Source: Konateibacter massiliensis (GTDB lineage Bacteria > Bacillota > Clostridia > Lachnospirales > Lachnospiraceae). Taken from it: DNA of 64,000 bases. Where the stretch lies: contig NZ_LT860099.1 of assembly GCF_900184995.1 (NCBI RefSeq), positions 1,827,931 to 1,891,930 on the forward strand, read 5' to 3'. The notes below the pieces were generated by a model. It saw nothing but the letters and a program-made list of their open reading frames with translations. It was not told the DNA's origin and ran no database searches. Both the position numbers and the translations under genes were made by a program. Below are positions 56,144-64,000 of the stretch, piece by piece; the first letter of the stretch is position 1; each line of letters begins with the position of its first letter.

Positions 56144-56172
56144 ATAATAACATAATTGAAAATGTGTGTCAA
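56144..56172 (-). promoter_or_regulatory. rpoB promoter
   Basis: Minus strand: TTGACA (56167-56172), 17 bases, TATTAT (56144-56149), with TG before the -10. The bases before the -35 (AAAGTGC) are the same as in the rplJ promoter. The leader has a GGCAT/ATGCC hairpin. Confidence 0.87.
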
Positions 56173-56190
56173 GCACTTTTTCTTTAGATG

Positions 56191-56223
56191 TCAAAAGACC
56201 CCCGACATATTCGGGAGTCTTTC
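56191..56223 (-). terminator. rplL terminator
   Basis: Minus strand: AAAGACTCCCGA pairs with TCGGGGGTCTTT, followed by TGAC. The T-tract is short, so some readthrough into rpoBC is expected, as in the classical rplJL-rpoBC arrangement. Confidence 0.75.
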
Positions 56224-56240
56224 GTATAAGTATCACTCTA

Positions 56241-56615
56241 TTATTTAAGAGTAACTTTAGCGCCTTCTGCCTCAAGTTTAGCCTTGATGTCATCAGCTTC
56301 TGCTTTGGAAGCAGCTTCTTTAACAACCTTAGGAGCTCCGTCAACTACTTCTTTAGCTTCTTTCAAGCCTAAGCCTGTAGCTTCACGAACAACCTTGATA
56401 ACCTTAACTTTGTTTGGTCCAACTTCTGTTAATTCTATGTCGAACTCTGTTTTCTCTTCTGCTGCTTCTGCTGCTCCGCCTGCTGCTGCAACTACAACAC
56501 CTGCTGCTGCGGATACACCGAATTCCTCTTCACATGCTTTTACTAAGTCGTTTAATTCTAATACTGTTAACTCTTTGATTGCATCAATAAGTTCTGCTGT
56601 TGATAATTTTGCCAT
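56241..56615 (-). CDS. rplL: 50S ribosomal protein L7/L12
   Basis: A 124-residue stalk protein. The N-terminal dimer domain ([20 protein letters not shown]), a short Ala/Gly hinge ([19 protein letters not shown]) and the C-terminal factor-binding domain ([29 protein letters not shown]) are complete. It recruits EF-Tu and EF-G, both encoded in this window. It follows rplJ by about 40 bp. Confidence 0.98.
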   Translation of the reverse strand: MAKLSTAELIDAIKELTVLELNDLVKACEEEFGVSAAAGVVVAAAGGAAEAAEEKTEFDIELTEVGPNKVKVIKVVREATGLGLKEAKEVVDGAPKVVKEAASKAEADDIKAKLEAEGAKVTLK

Positions 56616-56654
56616 TTTATTTACCTCCGATTATTTTCTTTTTATAGTTTGTTA

Positions 56655-57143
56655 TTACGCTTCTTTTGCTTCTGCGATCTGATTAATAACGCGAGCAAAG
56701 TTTGTGATAGGTGATTGGATACTTCCAAGTAATTTGGAAAGAAGTTCTTCTCTTGAAGGAATTGTAGCAATCTTGTTCATCCCCGCGCCATCATAGTAGT
56801 TATCTTCTACGATACCGGCTACGATTTCCAATGCAGGAGCTTCCTTCTGGAATTTAGCGATAATTCTTGCCGGAGCAGTCGCATCTGTCTTAGAAATTGC
56901 GATTGCATTCGGTCCTTCTAAATGCTGACCTAATACTTCACACGCTGTTCCCTCAAACGCCAATTTCATCATGGTGTTCTTGCAAACCTTGTAAGTAATG
57001 CCTGCTTCTCTTAACTGTTTACGAAGCTTTGTGTCCTGCTCAACAGTGATTCCGCGGTAGTTAATTAACACAACTGTCTGTGCGTCCTTAATGTTCTCTG
57101 AAATCTCTGCTACGACCGGTTTCTTCTCTTCTATCTTTGCCAT
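56655..57143 (-). CDS. rplJ: 50S ribosomal protein L10
   Basis: A 162-residue stalk base protein that binds 23S rRNA and L7/L12 dimers and also regulates its own mRNA. EKKPVVAEISENIKDAQ, VVLINYRGITVEQ and YKVCKNTMMKLAF are family signatures; the C-terminal helix ITNFARVINQIAEAKEA binds L12. The preceding leader (57185-57312) is an L10-type control element. Confidence 0.98.
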   Translation of the reverse strand: MAKIEEKKPVVAEISENIKDAQTVVLINYRGITVEQDTKLRKQLREAGITYKVCKNTMMKLAFEGTACEVLGQHLEGPNAIAISKTDATAPARIIAKFQKEAPALEIVAGIVEDNYYDGAGMNKIATIPSREELLSKLLGSIQSPITNFARVINQIAEAKEA

Positions 57144-57184
57144 TAGCCTTGCACCTCCTTATAATATTAAGCTTGTGCTGCCTG

Positions 57185-57312
57185 AAAAAAAATCTCTTCG
57201 TCCGAGGACAAAGAGATTATATAAAGTCACTTTCATTATATAAGCATCCTCGGTAGGCATTTTCTCTTTACGCCTTGCGGCACCTACTGTCTTCGGCAGT
57301 CAATTGCTTTTT
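57185..57312 (-). promoter_or_regulatory. Ribosomal protein L10 leader with attenuator
   Basis: On the minus strand the leader has CTGCCGAAGACAG, GTGCCGCAAGGCG and a closing TAGG/CCTA pairing, fitting the L10_leader class. It ends with terminator AATCTCTTTGTCC / GGACGAAGAGATT (57191-57218) and eight Ts. CCGAGGA (plus strand 57247-57253) can pair with TCCTCGG in the tip of the terminator (57202-57208), giving an alternative structure. L10 binding should select termination. Confidence 0.88.
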
Positions 57313-57314
57313 AT

Positions 57315-57343
57315 ATAATATCAGCCACTTGCTTGTTTGTCAA
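57315..57343 (-). promoter_or_regulatory. rplJ-rplL promoter
   Basis: Minus strand: TTGACA (57338-57343), 17 bases, TATTAT (57315-57320). The TGA in the -35 is also the stop codon of the upstream membrane-protein gene. Confidence 0.88.
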
Positions 57344-58533
57344 GCACTTTCTAAACTTTTTTGATTTTTCCCTACATATTTGTAAATCCACATTCCCAAA
57401 TCAAAAATCAGGAAAAGACTGGCAAAGGTATAAATGATAACCGGAACATTGACATAAGCCGACAAAATAACAGAGTATGCGCTAAAGGATACCAACACCT
57501 GAATAAGCGGAATGTAAAATTTCTTTACATATATAAATGCAAAAATAACAGAAACCACATCTGCCACATAGGCATAACGCTCGTGCATAAAAGGTAAAAA
57601 TGCCATGGATATCAGCACAAATATAAGGAAGAGACACACAACAAATTCCTTTGATACCTCCACTCTGTTTCTGGCTATATAATACATAAGCACCATCATG
57701 AAGCCAAGTGTGAGCCAGATTGCAGCTTTGGAGTAGACGTCAATAAATTCTGTCGTTCCTGTCACCTGATAAATATTCGGGTATCCGAGACTTAGCTGAG
57801 GTGACTGCTCCGCCTGAACCGCATAAATCATCAGCAGCTCCTTTAACGGTCTTCCCGCTATCCACGCCGGAAGTATTCCGATAACATACATAAGCGGCAT
57901 AAACAGGAAATGCTTTAAATCTATTTTTTTCAGTGCCCATAGCACGATGAGCGCCGGAAATACAAAGAGAGATTGAAGCTTTAACGCAAACGCGATGCCG
58001 TAGAAAAACATTCCCTTTGCAGGTCTGTTGTTCATCAGATGATAAATCGCCGCCAAAATCGCCGTCGTATAAATAACATCACACTGTCCCCATAGCGAAC
58101 TGTTGTTTGCAACGGTAGGCAACAGCATCATAATGCTGTAAATTCCGATTGCCTTTGTACGATTTTTCGTAATGTCATAAATAATAACACCGCTCATGAT
58201 GGACATCACAATATCAAACGCAACCGAGACAAGCTTGATACTATATAACAGATTAACCGGCAGATAGCTTAACATCAAAACAACAAATACATAGGCTGGC
58301 GTATAATCGTAAAAGTTGCCTGACAGACCCTTGAAGCCGCCCATCTCTTTCATCTGGGCAATCCACGGCTCCCAGCTTGCATAATAATCCCATGTCTCGT
58401 TATCTCGCATGCAATAGCGCATCATAAGAGTTACATAAGTAATACCCGCAAAAAGCAAAATATGCAAAAAGGTCAGCTTCATTTTTCCTATTTTAAACTC
58501 TTTGTGGAGCAAATTAATTAAATACTCATCCAT
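57340..58533 (-). CDS. GT-C-like integral membrane protein (mannosyltransferase-like)
   Basis: A 397-residue protein with about ten membrane helices. I start at ATG 58531-58533 (MDEYLINLLHKEFK) six bases after GAGGAGG. It is a paralogue of the 58535 product: both share MD-start amphipathic segments, FYDYTPAYVFV / FYNYNPPYMVI, SLWGQCDVIYT / AFWGQCDAIYA, GIAFALKLQSLFVFPA / GIAFAFKMQAIFLLPA and FLPFMHERYAYVADV / FLPYMHERYGYVAGM. The acidic residue after the first helix (ASWEPWI) and the WGQCD motif fit GT-C enzymes that use lipid-phosphate sugars outside the membrane. Substrate unknown. One base after its partner's stop. Confidence 0.75.
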   Translation of the reverse strand: MDEYLINLLHKEFKIGKMKLTFLHILLFAGITYVTLMMRYCMRDNETWDYYASWEPWIAQMKEMGGFKGLSGNFYDYTPAYVFVVLMLSYLPVNLLYSIKLVSVAFDIVMSIMSGVIIYDITKNRTKAIGIYSIMMLLPTVANNSSLWGQCDVIYTTAILAAIYHLMNNRPAKGMFFYGIAFALKLQSLFVFPALIVLWALKKIDLKHFLFMPLMYVIGILPAWIAGRPLKELLMIYAVQAEQSPQLSLGYPNIYQVTGTTEFIDVYSKAAIWLTLGFMMVLMYYIARNRVEVSKEFVVCLFLIFVLISMAFLPFMHERYAYVADVVSVIFAFIYVKKFYIPLIQVLVSFSAYSVILSAYVNVPVIIYTFASLFLIFDLGMWIYKYVGKNQKSLESA

Positions 58534-58534
58534 T

Positions 58535-59725
58535 TTAGACCTCCTCACAGCTTATGCTGTTTTCATTCACATATTGATAGATATAAATGCCAAAATCCAG
58601 AATAAGGAATAACAACATAAAGGAATAAAGCCAAAACGGCACCATTCTATTGTCAGACAGACAGGATTGATATGCCCCGTAGGATACAATCAAATGTATA
58701 ATCGGTATGTAAAGCTTTTTCAAATTCACTATTCCGATGATAATTGCCAGCATACCGGCAACATAGCCATATCTCTCATGCATATACGGCAAAAAGTAAA
58801 CCGTAACCATAGCGATATAAAGAAATATATCTACCATATGGGAATCGCTTACCTTATATATCTTATAGGCAAGATAGAACATAACACACATCACAATACC
58901 TACCGCAAACCACATCGCAGCCGGACCATAGTAATCATAATACGGCTCAATTCCAATCAGCTCATATACGCCCGGCCAGTTCATTTCCAGATAAACCTGC
59001 TCCTTTGCCTGCGTCATGTAAATACCGATTGTGTCCCCAAAGCTCTTCCCCGCCAGTACAGCAGGAAGAAGGCTGATAAAATAGATAACCGGAAGCCACA
59101 AAAAATGAACTATCTTTATTTTTCTCTTTGACCAAAGTATAATGTATGCCGGCAAAAGAAAGATTGCCTGCATTTTAAAAGCGAACGCTATGCCAAACAG
59201 TATCATGGAAGGCAAAGACTTCTTCTTTATGAGACAATAGAGCGAAAGAATGAGGAAGGTCGCATAAATCGCATCACACTGTCCCCAAAAAGCACTGTTT
59301 ACTACTACCGTCGGAAATATCCATGCAGCGGCATATGCAAACATGGTACGCAGCTTACTATTCGTAAGCTCCAGCACAATGAGTGCCACACCTGCCGCCA
59401 TCGCAATATCAAATATACAAGAAACCAGTTTTATCCCCGTCAGCGGATTGATATTGGAGACCGCAATAAAATACAAAATCACCATATAGGGGGGATTATA
59501 GTTATAAAAGTCACCTCGCAGAGCACCGAAACCGCCCGCCTTCAATTCATTGATCCACGGCTCTAAAAACACAGTAAAATCACCGGTCACCGTTGATTTT
59601 ACGCTAATTCGCATCATCAAGCCGGTAATTGCCATTCCGAACAGGAATATAATGTCCAAGACGGTAAACTCTACGTTTTTAATCTTAAACTTTGAATAAA
59701 TCATATTTCTTAAAAATGTATCCAT
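58535..59725 (-). CDS. GT-C-like integral membrane protein (paralogue of the 57340 product)
   Basis: A 396-residue protein with about ten membrane helices. I start at ATG 59723-59725 (MDTFLRNMIYSKFK), after GGAGGAAAGT, because this aligns with the start of the paralogue; longer readings add a segment without a match. The acidic residue in VFLEPWINEL after helix 1, PPYMVILYFIAVSN, AFWGQCDAIYATF and MHERYGYVAGM are shared motifs. The two proteins may work as a pair on one lipid-linked glycan. It is transcribed away from the 59967 gene, with a 241-bp divergent control region between. Confidence 0.75.
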   Translation of the reverse strand: MDTFLRNMIYSKFKIKNVEFTVLDIIFLFGMAITGLMMRISVKSTVTGDFTVFLEPWINELKAGGFGALRGDFYNYNPPYMVILYFIAVSNINPLTGIKLVSCIFDIAMAAGVALIVLELTNSKLRTMFAYAAAWIFPTVVVNSAFWGQCDAIYATFLILSLYCLIKKKSLPSMILFGIAFAFKMQAIFLLPAYIILWSKRKIKIVHFLWLPVIYFISLLPAVLAGKSFGDTIGIYMTQAKEQVYLEMNWPGVYELIGIEPYYDYYGPAAMWFAVGIVMCVMFYLAYKIYKVSDSHMVDIFLYIAMVTVYFLPYMHERYGYVAGMLAIIIGIVNLKKLYIPIIHLIVSYGAYQSCLSDNRMVPFWLYSFMLLFLILDFGIYIYQYVNENSISCEEV

Positions 59726-59857
59726 ACTTTCCTCCATCATTCGTTTTCCCAACAAAATGCCTGCTTTGCAACTAAGCTGGCGGGCATACGGTGTTATTAT
59801 ATAACACATTCTCTTTATTTTATATTAAATTTTCTTTAATTTTTTGTTACAACTCTG

Positions 59858-59879
59858 TATCACATACTTTTTTGTGATA
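59858..59879. promoter_or_regulatory. Dyad in the divergent region 59726-59966
   Basis: TATCACA (59858-59864) and TGTGATA (59873-59879) form a 22-bp dyad with an 8-base centre, the form of a Crp/Fnr-type or similar operator. It lies about midway between the two divergent gene pairs. TATAAT-like boxes are present on both strands but without good partners. Confidence 0.4.
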
Positions 59880-59966
59880 TGATAATCGAGGAAAATATTT
59901 ACTATAATAATTGAGGTATCAAGCATATTTCAATGCTTTAATCCTATAAATATGAGGAGAGTTACA

Positions 59967-61565
59967 ATGAGCGAAACAAAATTCAAACTTTTTCAGAATG
60001 CTTTAAACAATTTACGCACTTCAAACAATTATTACAAAATACTGTTAGCCGTCATTTTTTTGATTGGCTTTTTTGTCCGTTTTTATCACCTCGGCTCCCT
60101 GCCAACCGGCATTAATCAGGACGAAGCATATGCGGGTTATGAGGCTTATTCCCTCTTAAACTACGGCATGGACTCCCATGGCTATGCCAATCCGGTCTAT
60201 TTTGTTTCATGGGGGAGCGGCATGAATGTTTTATACAGCTATCTTACCATTCCGTTTTTACTTTTGACCGGCAATCACTTGACCGCTTTTGCGATCCGGC
60301 TTCCGCAGGCTTTTTTTGCCTGCCTTTCTATTGTTGCCTTTTATTATTTATTAAAAACACTCTACGCTGAAAAAGGAAAAATATTGCTCGGTACCTTTTT
60401 GTTTGCAATCATGCCTTGGCACATTATGCTTGCACATTGGGGGCTCGAATCAAACCTTGCACCGGCATTTCTGCTCTTCGGGCTTCTGTTTTTTATAAAA
60501 GCATCTGAAAACTCGAAGTATTATATGCTATCGGCACTCTTTTATGGGTTGTCCCTTTATGCCTACGCACCGCTTTGGCTGGCTGTACCGGTTATTTTGC
60601 TGCTGCAGTTTTCCTATTGTTTCTATTGTAAGAAATTTAAATGGGACAGATTTTTTGCAATCGCTCTTGTACTGCTGTTTCTCATTGCGGTGCCCCTTAT
60701 GCTGTTTCTTCTTATTAATTATGGTTTTCTGCCCGAAATCAGGACCGGATTTTTTTCCGTCCCTAAGCTTTTGGCATACCGCGGAGGCGAGATTTCCATT
60801 CACAATATTAAGACATCACTTTATTCCTTTTATACTTTATTCACCGCACAAGATGACGGGCTCATCTGGAACTCCACATCAGAATTCGGGATTTACTACA
60901 AATTCAGCCTGATATTTGTTGTCCTCGGACTGTACTCCATCGGCAAAACTGCTGTTTTAAAAATAAAGAGCAGAAGCTGGCATCCGTTTACCTTTGTTTT
61001 CATCAATATTTTGGTCAGCGTTTTATTCGGACTGCTGATCAGCAATATCAATGTAAACAAAATCAACATGATACATGTTTCCCTTATCCTCTGTTGTATA
61101 CAAGGTATCGTGACCGCCTCAGGCTTTTTTAGAAAATCGATTTATCCTTATGCTATTTTTGCCTATGCAATGAGCTTTATTGCGTTTCTATCATTTTATT
61201 TCTACCAGTATAACAATTATATTCAAGAGCCGTTTCAATACGGCGTGACAGAAGCCGTGCAGGCCACCTCAGAAAAATCCGGCTCTACCATCTATGTGCA
61301 GCCTGATATTTTCTATTCCACCGTGCTCTTTGCATCAGAACTTCCGGTTACCGAATATCTGAAGACGGTCGTATACGATCCGAACCTGCCGGAAGACTTT
61401 ACACCGCTCTCCTTTGACCGCTTTGTATTCGGCTATGATGTGAATGAGCTTGACGAGGATTGTATCTACATTATCAACAACGACAAAATAAATATTTTTA
61501 CAGAAAACGGCTTTACAATTGAGACATACGGAAATTACTCAGTTGCTTCTTATGTAAACCAGTAG
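59967..61565 (+). CDS. PMT/ArnT-like GT-C glycosyltransferase (GT39/GT83 type)
   Basis: A 532-residue protein with about eleven membrane helices and an outside C-terminal domain from about 430. I start at ATG 59967 (MSETKFKLFQNAL), with GAGGAG seven bases upstream; an earlier in-frame ATG lies on that site. LGSLPTGINQDEAYAGYEAY just after helix 1 contains the acidic catalytic pair (DE) of PMT/ArnT-type enzymes, and PWHIMLAHWGLESNLAP is the conserved helix-start region of the same family. It should transfer a sugar from a polyprenyl phosphate to an outside acceptor. It precedes the 61575 gene by nine bases. Confidence 0.8.
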   Translation: MSETKFKLFQNALNNLRTSNNYYKILLAVIFLIGFFVRFYHLGSLPTGINQDEAYAGYEAYSLLNYGMDSHGYANPVYFVSWGSGMNVLYSYLTIPFLLLTGNHLTAFAIRLPQAFFACLSIVAFYYLLKTLYAEKGKILLGTFLFAIMPWHIMLAHWGLESNLAPAFLLFGLLFFIKASENSKYYMLSALFYGLSLYAYAPLWLAVPVILLLQFSYCFYCKKFKWDRFFAIALVLLFLIAVPLMLFLLINYGFLPEIRTGFFSVPKLLAYRGGEISIHNIKTSLYSFYTLFTAQDDGLIWNSTSEFGIYYKFSLIFVVLGLYSIGKTAVLKIKSRSWHPFTFVFINILVSVLFGLLISNINVNKINMIHVSLILCCIQGIVTASGFFRKSIYPYAIFAYAMSFIAFLSFYFYQYNNYIQEPFQYGVTEAVQATSEKSGSTIYVQPDIFYSTVLFASELPVTEYLKTVVYDPNLPEDFTPLSFDRFVFGYDVNELDEDCIYIINNDKINIFTENGFTIETYGNYSVASYVNQ

Positions 61566-61574
61566 GAGAACATC

Positions 61575-63650
61575 ATGAGACATCTTAAATTAAATCAATT
61601 ACTTTATTATTTTATTATTACGCTACTTTCCTTTTTGGTTTGCTGCATCACCCTAATGGCAGTCAATTTAAAAAGTACCGGATTTTTCAGTACTTTTTTA
61701 TACGGCTACAAGCTTCCTGTTTTTCTCCTCGCCTGTGCCTCTTTTTTATTTATTTTACTTTACTTCCTGTGCAAGCCATTGTTTCAGCTCAGCGAAAAGC
61801 AGATGAAGCTTTTATCGGGTGGTATCCTTCTTCTTATTTTTGTACTGCAGGTCATTTTTGTTCTGAAAATGAAAGCCTCTCTGCGCTATGATACTCTGAA
61901 GGTATTTGACGAGGCTATCGCCCTCTTAAATGGCGAAACTCTCTCTCCCGATTACTCTTCGGGATACTTTGCAAAGTATCCCAACAACATACCGATTTGC
62001 ATTGCTACTGCCCTGCTTTTAAAGCTGCCAAAGCTTTTTGGGGTTCCGGCACAATCCTATATGCTCTATGTTCAGTTGGTCAATGCAATGCTGATGAGTA
62101 TTTCCTATCTTTTCTCCTATAAGCTCTTATGCAGAGCCACAAGCCCAAAAATAGGAAGTGTCTTTCTTTTCCTTGTACTGTTCAACCCTCTTACTTATTT
62201 GATTGCACCCTTTTATTATACACATACCTTTTCGATGGCGTTTTCGACCGGAGCAATCTACTTTTTTGTACGATGTATGCAGGAAAAAGAGAATACCAGG
62301 AAGCGTTTCTTATTCGCATTTTTGACAGGACTGCTGATCGCTGTGGGCTTTAAGATACGTGCTACCGTGCTTATTATTGCAATTGCTATTTTGGTCTACC
62401 TTCTCTTGAATATAAAGCGTTTAAGCAGAAGGTCTTTACTCACCTTTGCTGCCTTTGCCGCTGCTGCTTTAATGGGACTTGGAGGCTATGCCCTAGTTGA
62501 AAAAAATTATGTAAAATTTAATTACTATGATACAGGATATCCTGCAACACATTGGGTTATGCTCGGGCTGCAAAGCACGGGCGGCTACAATGCTGCGGAC
62601 GATGCCTATACAGAAAGCTTTCACACAAGGAAAGAAAAAACTGAGGCTACCGAGGTTGCTATCATTCATCGTATTACGTCATTGCATGTACACGGTCTGC
62701 TTGACCTCTGGAAACATAAGATGGCTCTGACTTGGAGTGACGGTATTGATGATTTTATAGACAATATCAGTATGACCCAGAACTACGGTATCAAAAATGA
62801 TTTGATTTCCGGCAATCAAAATGATATTTTAGTTACCTACTGTCATGTTTATCACTTTTTCGTCCTTGCCCTTCTTTTTATCGGCACCCTGACACTTTTT
62901 ATACAAAAGTCGGAGCATTATCTGCTTATTGTCAGTCTCAACCTGTTGGGCGGTATCCTTTTCCATATTTGTTGGGAAGCAGGTGAGGTGTACAACATCT
63001 CTTTTTCCTGCTCGATGCTTGTACTTGCTGCCTATGGTTTCTGCTACTGCTTTGAAAAGTTAGACACTCAGAAGCTCGGACGCTGGAGTGTTGTTTTTGT
63101 GTCGGCTTCCGGCCTGCTTACACTCCTGTGCCTTGTGTATACAGGAAGCAGGCTTACCACAATGCCAATCACGCATTACGAATATGCCGCTAGGCAAGAT
63201 TTAGCAGAGCCAGACAGTTTAGATAGCTCTTATGGGCTTATAGACGATACTCTGACACAGACCTTTACCCCAAATCGCTCCTTTAATCAAATCGGCGTAA
63301 AAATCAGAAATAGCTTGGGAAGCCAAAACTGCTCCTCGTATAAATTTCAGCTATTAAACAGTGACGGAAATATTTTATATGAGACAACGATATTGGGAAT
63401 GAAGACTGCTGATAAGGATTATTACCGGGTTGATTTTAACACGATTGTTCCAAGAGAAAACGAAGTTTTTCAGATTAAGATTATTCCTGATATTGTAAGT
63501 GATGTACATTATCTTACTTTCCAGTTCTATGATACAGGAAATTATGACATATACGCAGGCGGCGTGTTGTATCGAAACAACTCTCCTACCGATGGTGATT
63601 TGACATTCTACGCGCTCAATCAATTTGAGAGTTCTTTTTTAAAGAAGTAA
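61575..63650 (+). CDS. GT-C-like membrane glycosyltransferase with C-terminal beta domain
   Basis: A 691-residue protein with about twelve or more membrane helices to about residue 520 and a 160-residue outside domain rich in beta strands (DSSYGLIDDTLTQTF; YLTFQFYDTGNYDIYAGG). RYDTLKVFDEAIALLNG after the early helices carries the acidic residue expected for a GT-C enzyme, and YFAKYPNNIPICIATALLL matches the conserved YPNN segment of bacterial membrane glycosyltransferases. The C-terminal domain resembles carbohydrate-binding folds in form only. It is co-transcribed with the 59967 gene and ends just before a shared terminator facing rplA. Confidence 0.72.
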   Translation: MRHLKLNQLLYYFIITLLSFLVCCITLMAVNLKSTGFFSTFLYGYKLPVFLLACASFLFILLYFLCKPLFQLSEKQMKLLSGGILLLIFVLQVIFVLKMKASLRYDTLKVFDEAIALLNGETLSPDYSSGYFAKYPNNIPICIATALLLKLPKLFGVPAQSYMLYVQLVNAMLMSISYLFSYKLLCRATSPKIGSVFLFLVLFNPLTYLIAPFYYTHTFSMAFSTGAIYFFVRCMQEKENTRKRFLFAFLTGLLIAVGFKIRATVLIIAIAILVYLLLNIKRLSRRSLLTFAAFAAAALMGLGGYALVEKNYVKFNYYDTGYPATHWVMLGLQSTGGYNAADDAYTESFHTRKEKTEATEVAIIHRITSLHVHGLLDLWKHKMALTWSDGIDDFIDNISMTQNYGIKNDLISGNQNDILVTYCHVYHFFVLALLFIGTLTLFIQKSEHYLLIVSLNLLGGILFHICWEAGEVYNISFSCSMLVLAAYGFCYCFEKLDTQKLGRWSVVFVSASGLLTLLCLVYTGSRLTTMPITHYEYAARQDLAEPDSLDSSYGLIDDTLTQTFTPNRSFNQIGVKIRNSLGSQNCSSYKFQLLNSDGNILYETTILGMKTADKDYYRVDFNTIVPRENEVFQIKIIPDIVSDVHYLTFQFYDTGNYDIYAGGVLYRNNSPTDGDLTFYALNQFESSFLKK

Positions 63651-63689
63651 AGCCTCTTCACCTTGTAAAACATTCCGTAACAAAAGAAA

Positions 63690-63723
63690 TATCCTAGGAA
63701 ATTCGGAGAGCTTTCCTAGGATA
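63690..63723. repeat. Palindrome of the GATATC/GGAAA type
   Basis: TATCCTAGGAAA (63690-63701) and TTTCCTAGGATA (63712-63723) form a perfect 12-bp stem. It resembles the palindromes at 23681-23718 and 26881-26918 and again abuts a terminator. Confidence 0.6.
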
Positions 63724-63725
63724 TA

Positions 63726-63762
63726 CAAAATAAAAGCTGACCAAAGGTCAGCTTTTATTTTG
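63726..63762. terminator. Bidirectional terminator between the 61575 gene and rplA
   Basis: CAAAATAAAAGCTGACC (63726-63742) and GGTCAGCTTTTATTTTG (63746-63762) pair perfectly around AAA, with A and T tracts on both sides. Confidence 0.9.
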
Positions 63763-63768
63763 TATTTA

Positions 63769-64000
63769 TTATACTAATTTAGCAGTATTAATTCTTACAC
63801 CAGGTCCCATTGTAGAAGTAACAGTAACACTCTTTAAGTACTGTCCCTTTACTGTACTTGGTTTTGCCTTGATGATAGCATCAAGAAGCGCATGGAAGTT
63901 GTCCGCTAATTGTTCTTCTGAGAAAGAAGCTTTTCCAATTGGCACATGGATAATGTTTGTTTTATCTAGTCTATACTCAACTTTACCAGCTTTGATGTCG
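63769..64000 (-). CDS. rplA: 50S ribosomal protein L1, C-terminal part (cut by window edge)
   Basis: The last 76 residues of L1; the start lies beyond base 64000. [36 protein letters not shown] and [20 protein letters not shown], joined in this order, are the classical C-terminal sequence of L1, ending TAKLV. L1 binds 23S rRNA at the E-site stalk and in many bacteria represses its own rplK-rplA mRNA. A strong terminator directly follows the stop, so here rplA is not co-transcribed with rplJ, which lies 6.6 kb further on. Confidence 0.97.
   Translation of the reverse strand, partial: DIKAGKVEYRLDKTNIIHVPIGKASFSEEQLADNFHALLDAIIKAKPSTVKGQYLKSVTVTSTMGPGVRINTAKLV

Noticed and set aside
59776-59810. 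TATATAAT box as the promoter of the 59725 gene
   Set aside because: A palindrome GTGTTAT..ATAACAC contains a TATAAT, but no acceptable -35 lies at 16-18 bases, so no promoter was called.

Overview
The window looks like a chromosomal segment of a flagellated, Gram-positive, low-GC Clostridia, most probably a Lachnospiraceae (Roseburia/Agathobacter/Butyrivibrio type). The evidence is the AT-rich sequence, strong GGAGG ribosome sites, LexA boxes of the Gram-positive CGAAC-N4-GTTCG type, a cdaA-cdaR-glmM operon, an mreB-flgF-flgG-flgJ cluster, and EF-Tu, EF-G and RpoB/RpoC sequences of clostridial type. The genus call is inference. Nearly all genes lie on the minus strand. I see no tRNA, rRNA, transposase, phage gene or CRISPR array.

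Layout from left to right. (1) 1-11385: a surface-glycan cluster with five GT2 glycosyltransferases, one GT4, a hexapeptide acyltransferase, a Wzx-type flippase, a DUF2142-like membrane protein with a small membrane partner, and an HPr-like protein. One fucosyltransferase-like gene (2230-3006) points the other way. (2) 11407-16556: three tandem 63-64 bp palindromic repeats, then glmM-cdaR-cdaA (cell-wall precursor and c-di-AMP synthesis) and two unrecognised membrane proteins. (3) 16679-23193: yvyF, comF and recD2, then flgJ, flgG, flgF and mreB. (4) 23749-34729: uvrA and uvrB, both with LexA boxes, on either side of a GDPD-like protein and a two-component system, then a phosphoesterase lipoprotein and a nitroreductase. 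(5) 34931-39614: the str operon (rpsL, rpsG, fusA, tuf in transcription order). (6) 39764-47925: a glycosyltransferase-like gene, a KdgK-like sugar kinase and an oligopeptide ABC transporter (oppB, C, D, F, A). (7) 48482-57143: rpoC, rpoB, rplL and rplJ with an L10 leader. (8) 57340-63650: four multi-membrane GT-C-like proteins, two on each strand, diverging. (9) 63769 to the end: the 3' part of rplA.

Two things stand out. First, the usual rplKA-rplJL-rpoBC-rpsLG-fusA-tuf block is split in two places by unrelated accessory genes. The 57340 gene even ends with its stop codon inside the -35 box of the rplJ promoter. Second, the intergenic spaces carry many large palindromic elements: a four-armed cloverleaf before a two-component system, duplicated hairpins at the very start of the uvrA transcript, tandem repeats after glmM, and a dispersed family next to terminators (26805-26918, 48304-48425, and a short remnant at 42083-42106). 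These non-coding modules are the best candidates here for something undescribed.

Most promoters listed are sigma-A type boxes with 17-base spacing read directly from the sequence. Functions of glycan enzymes are given only at family level because donor and acceptor cannot be read from sequence alone.
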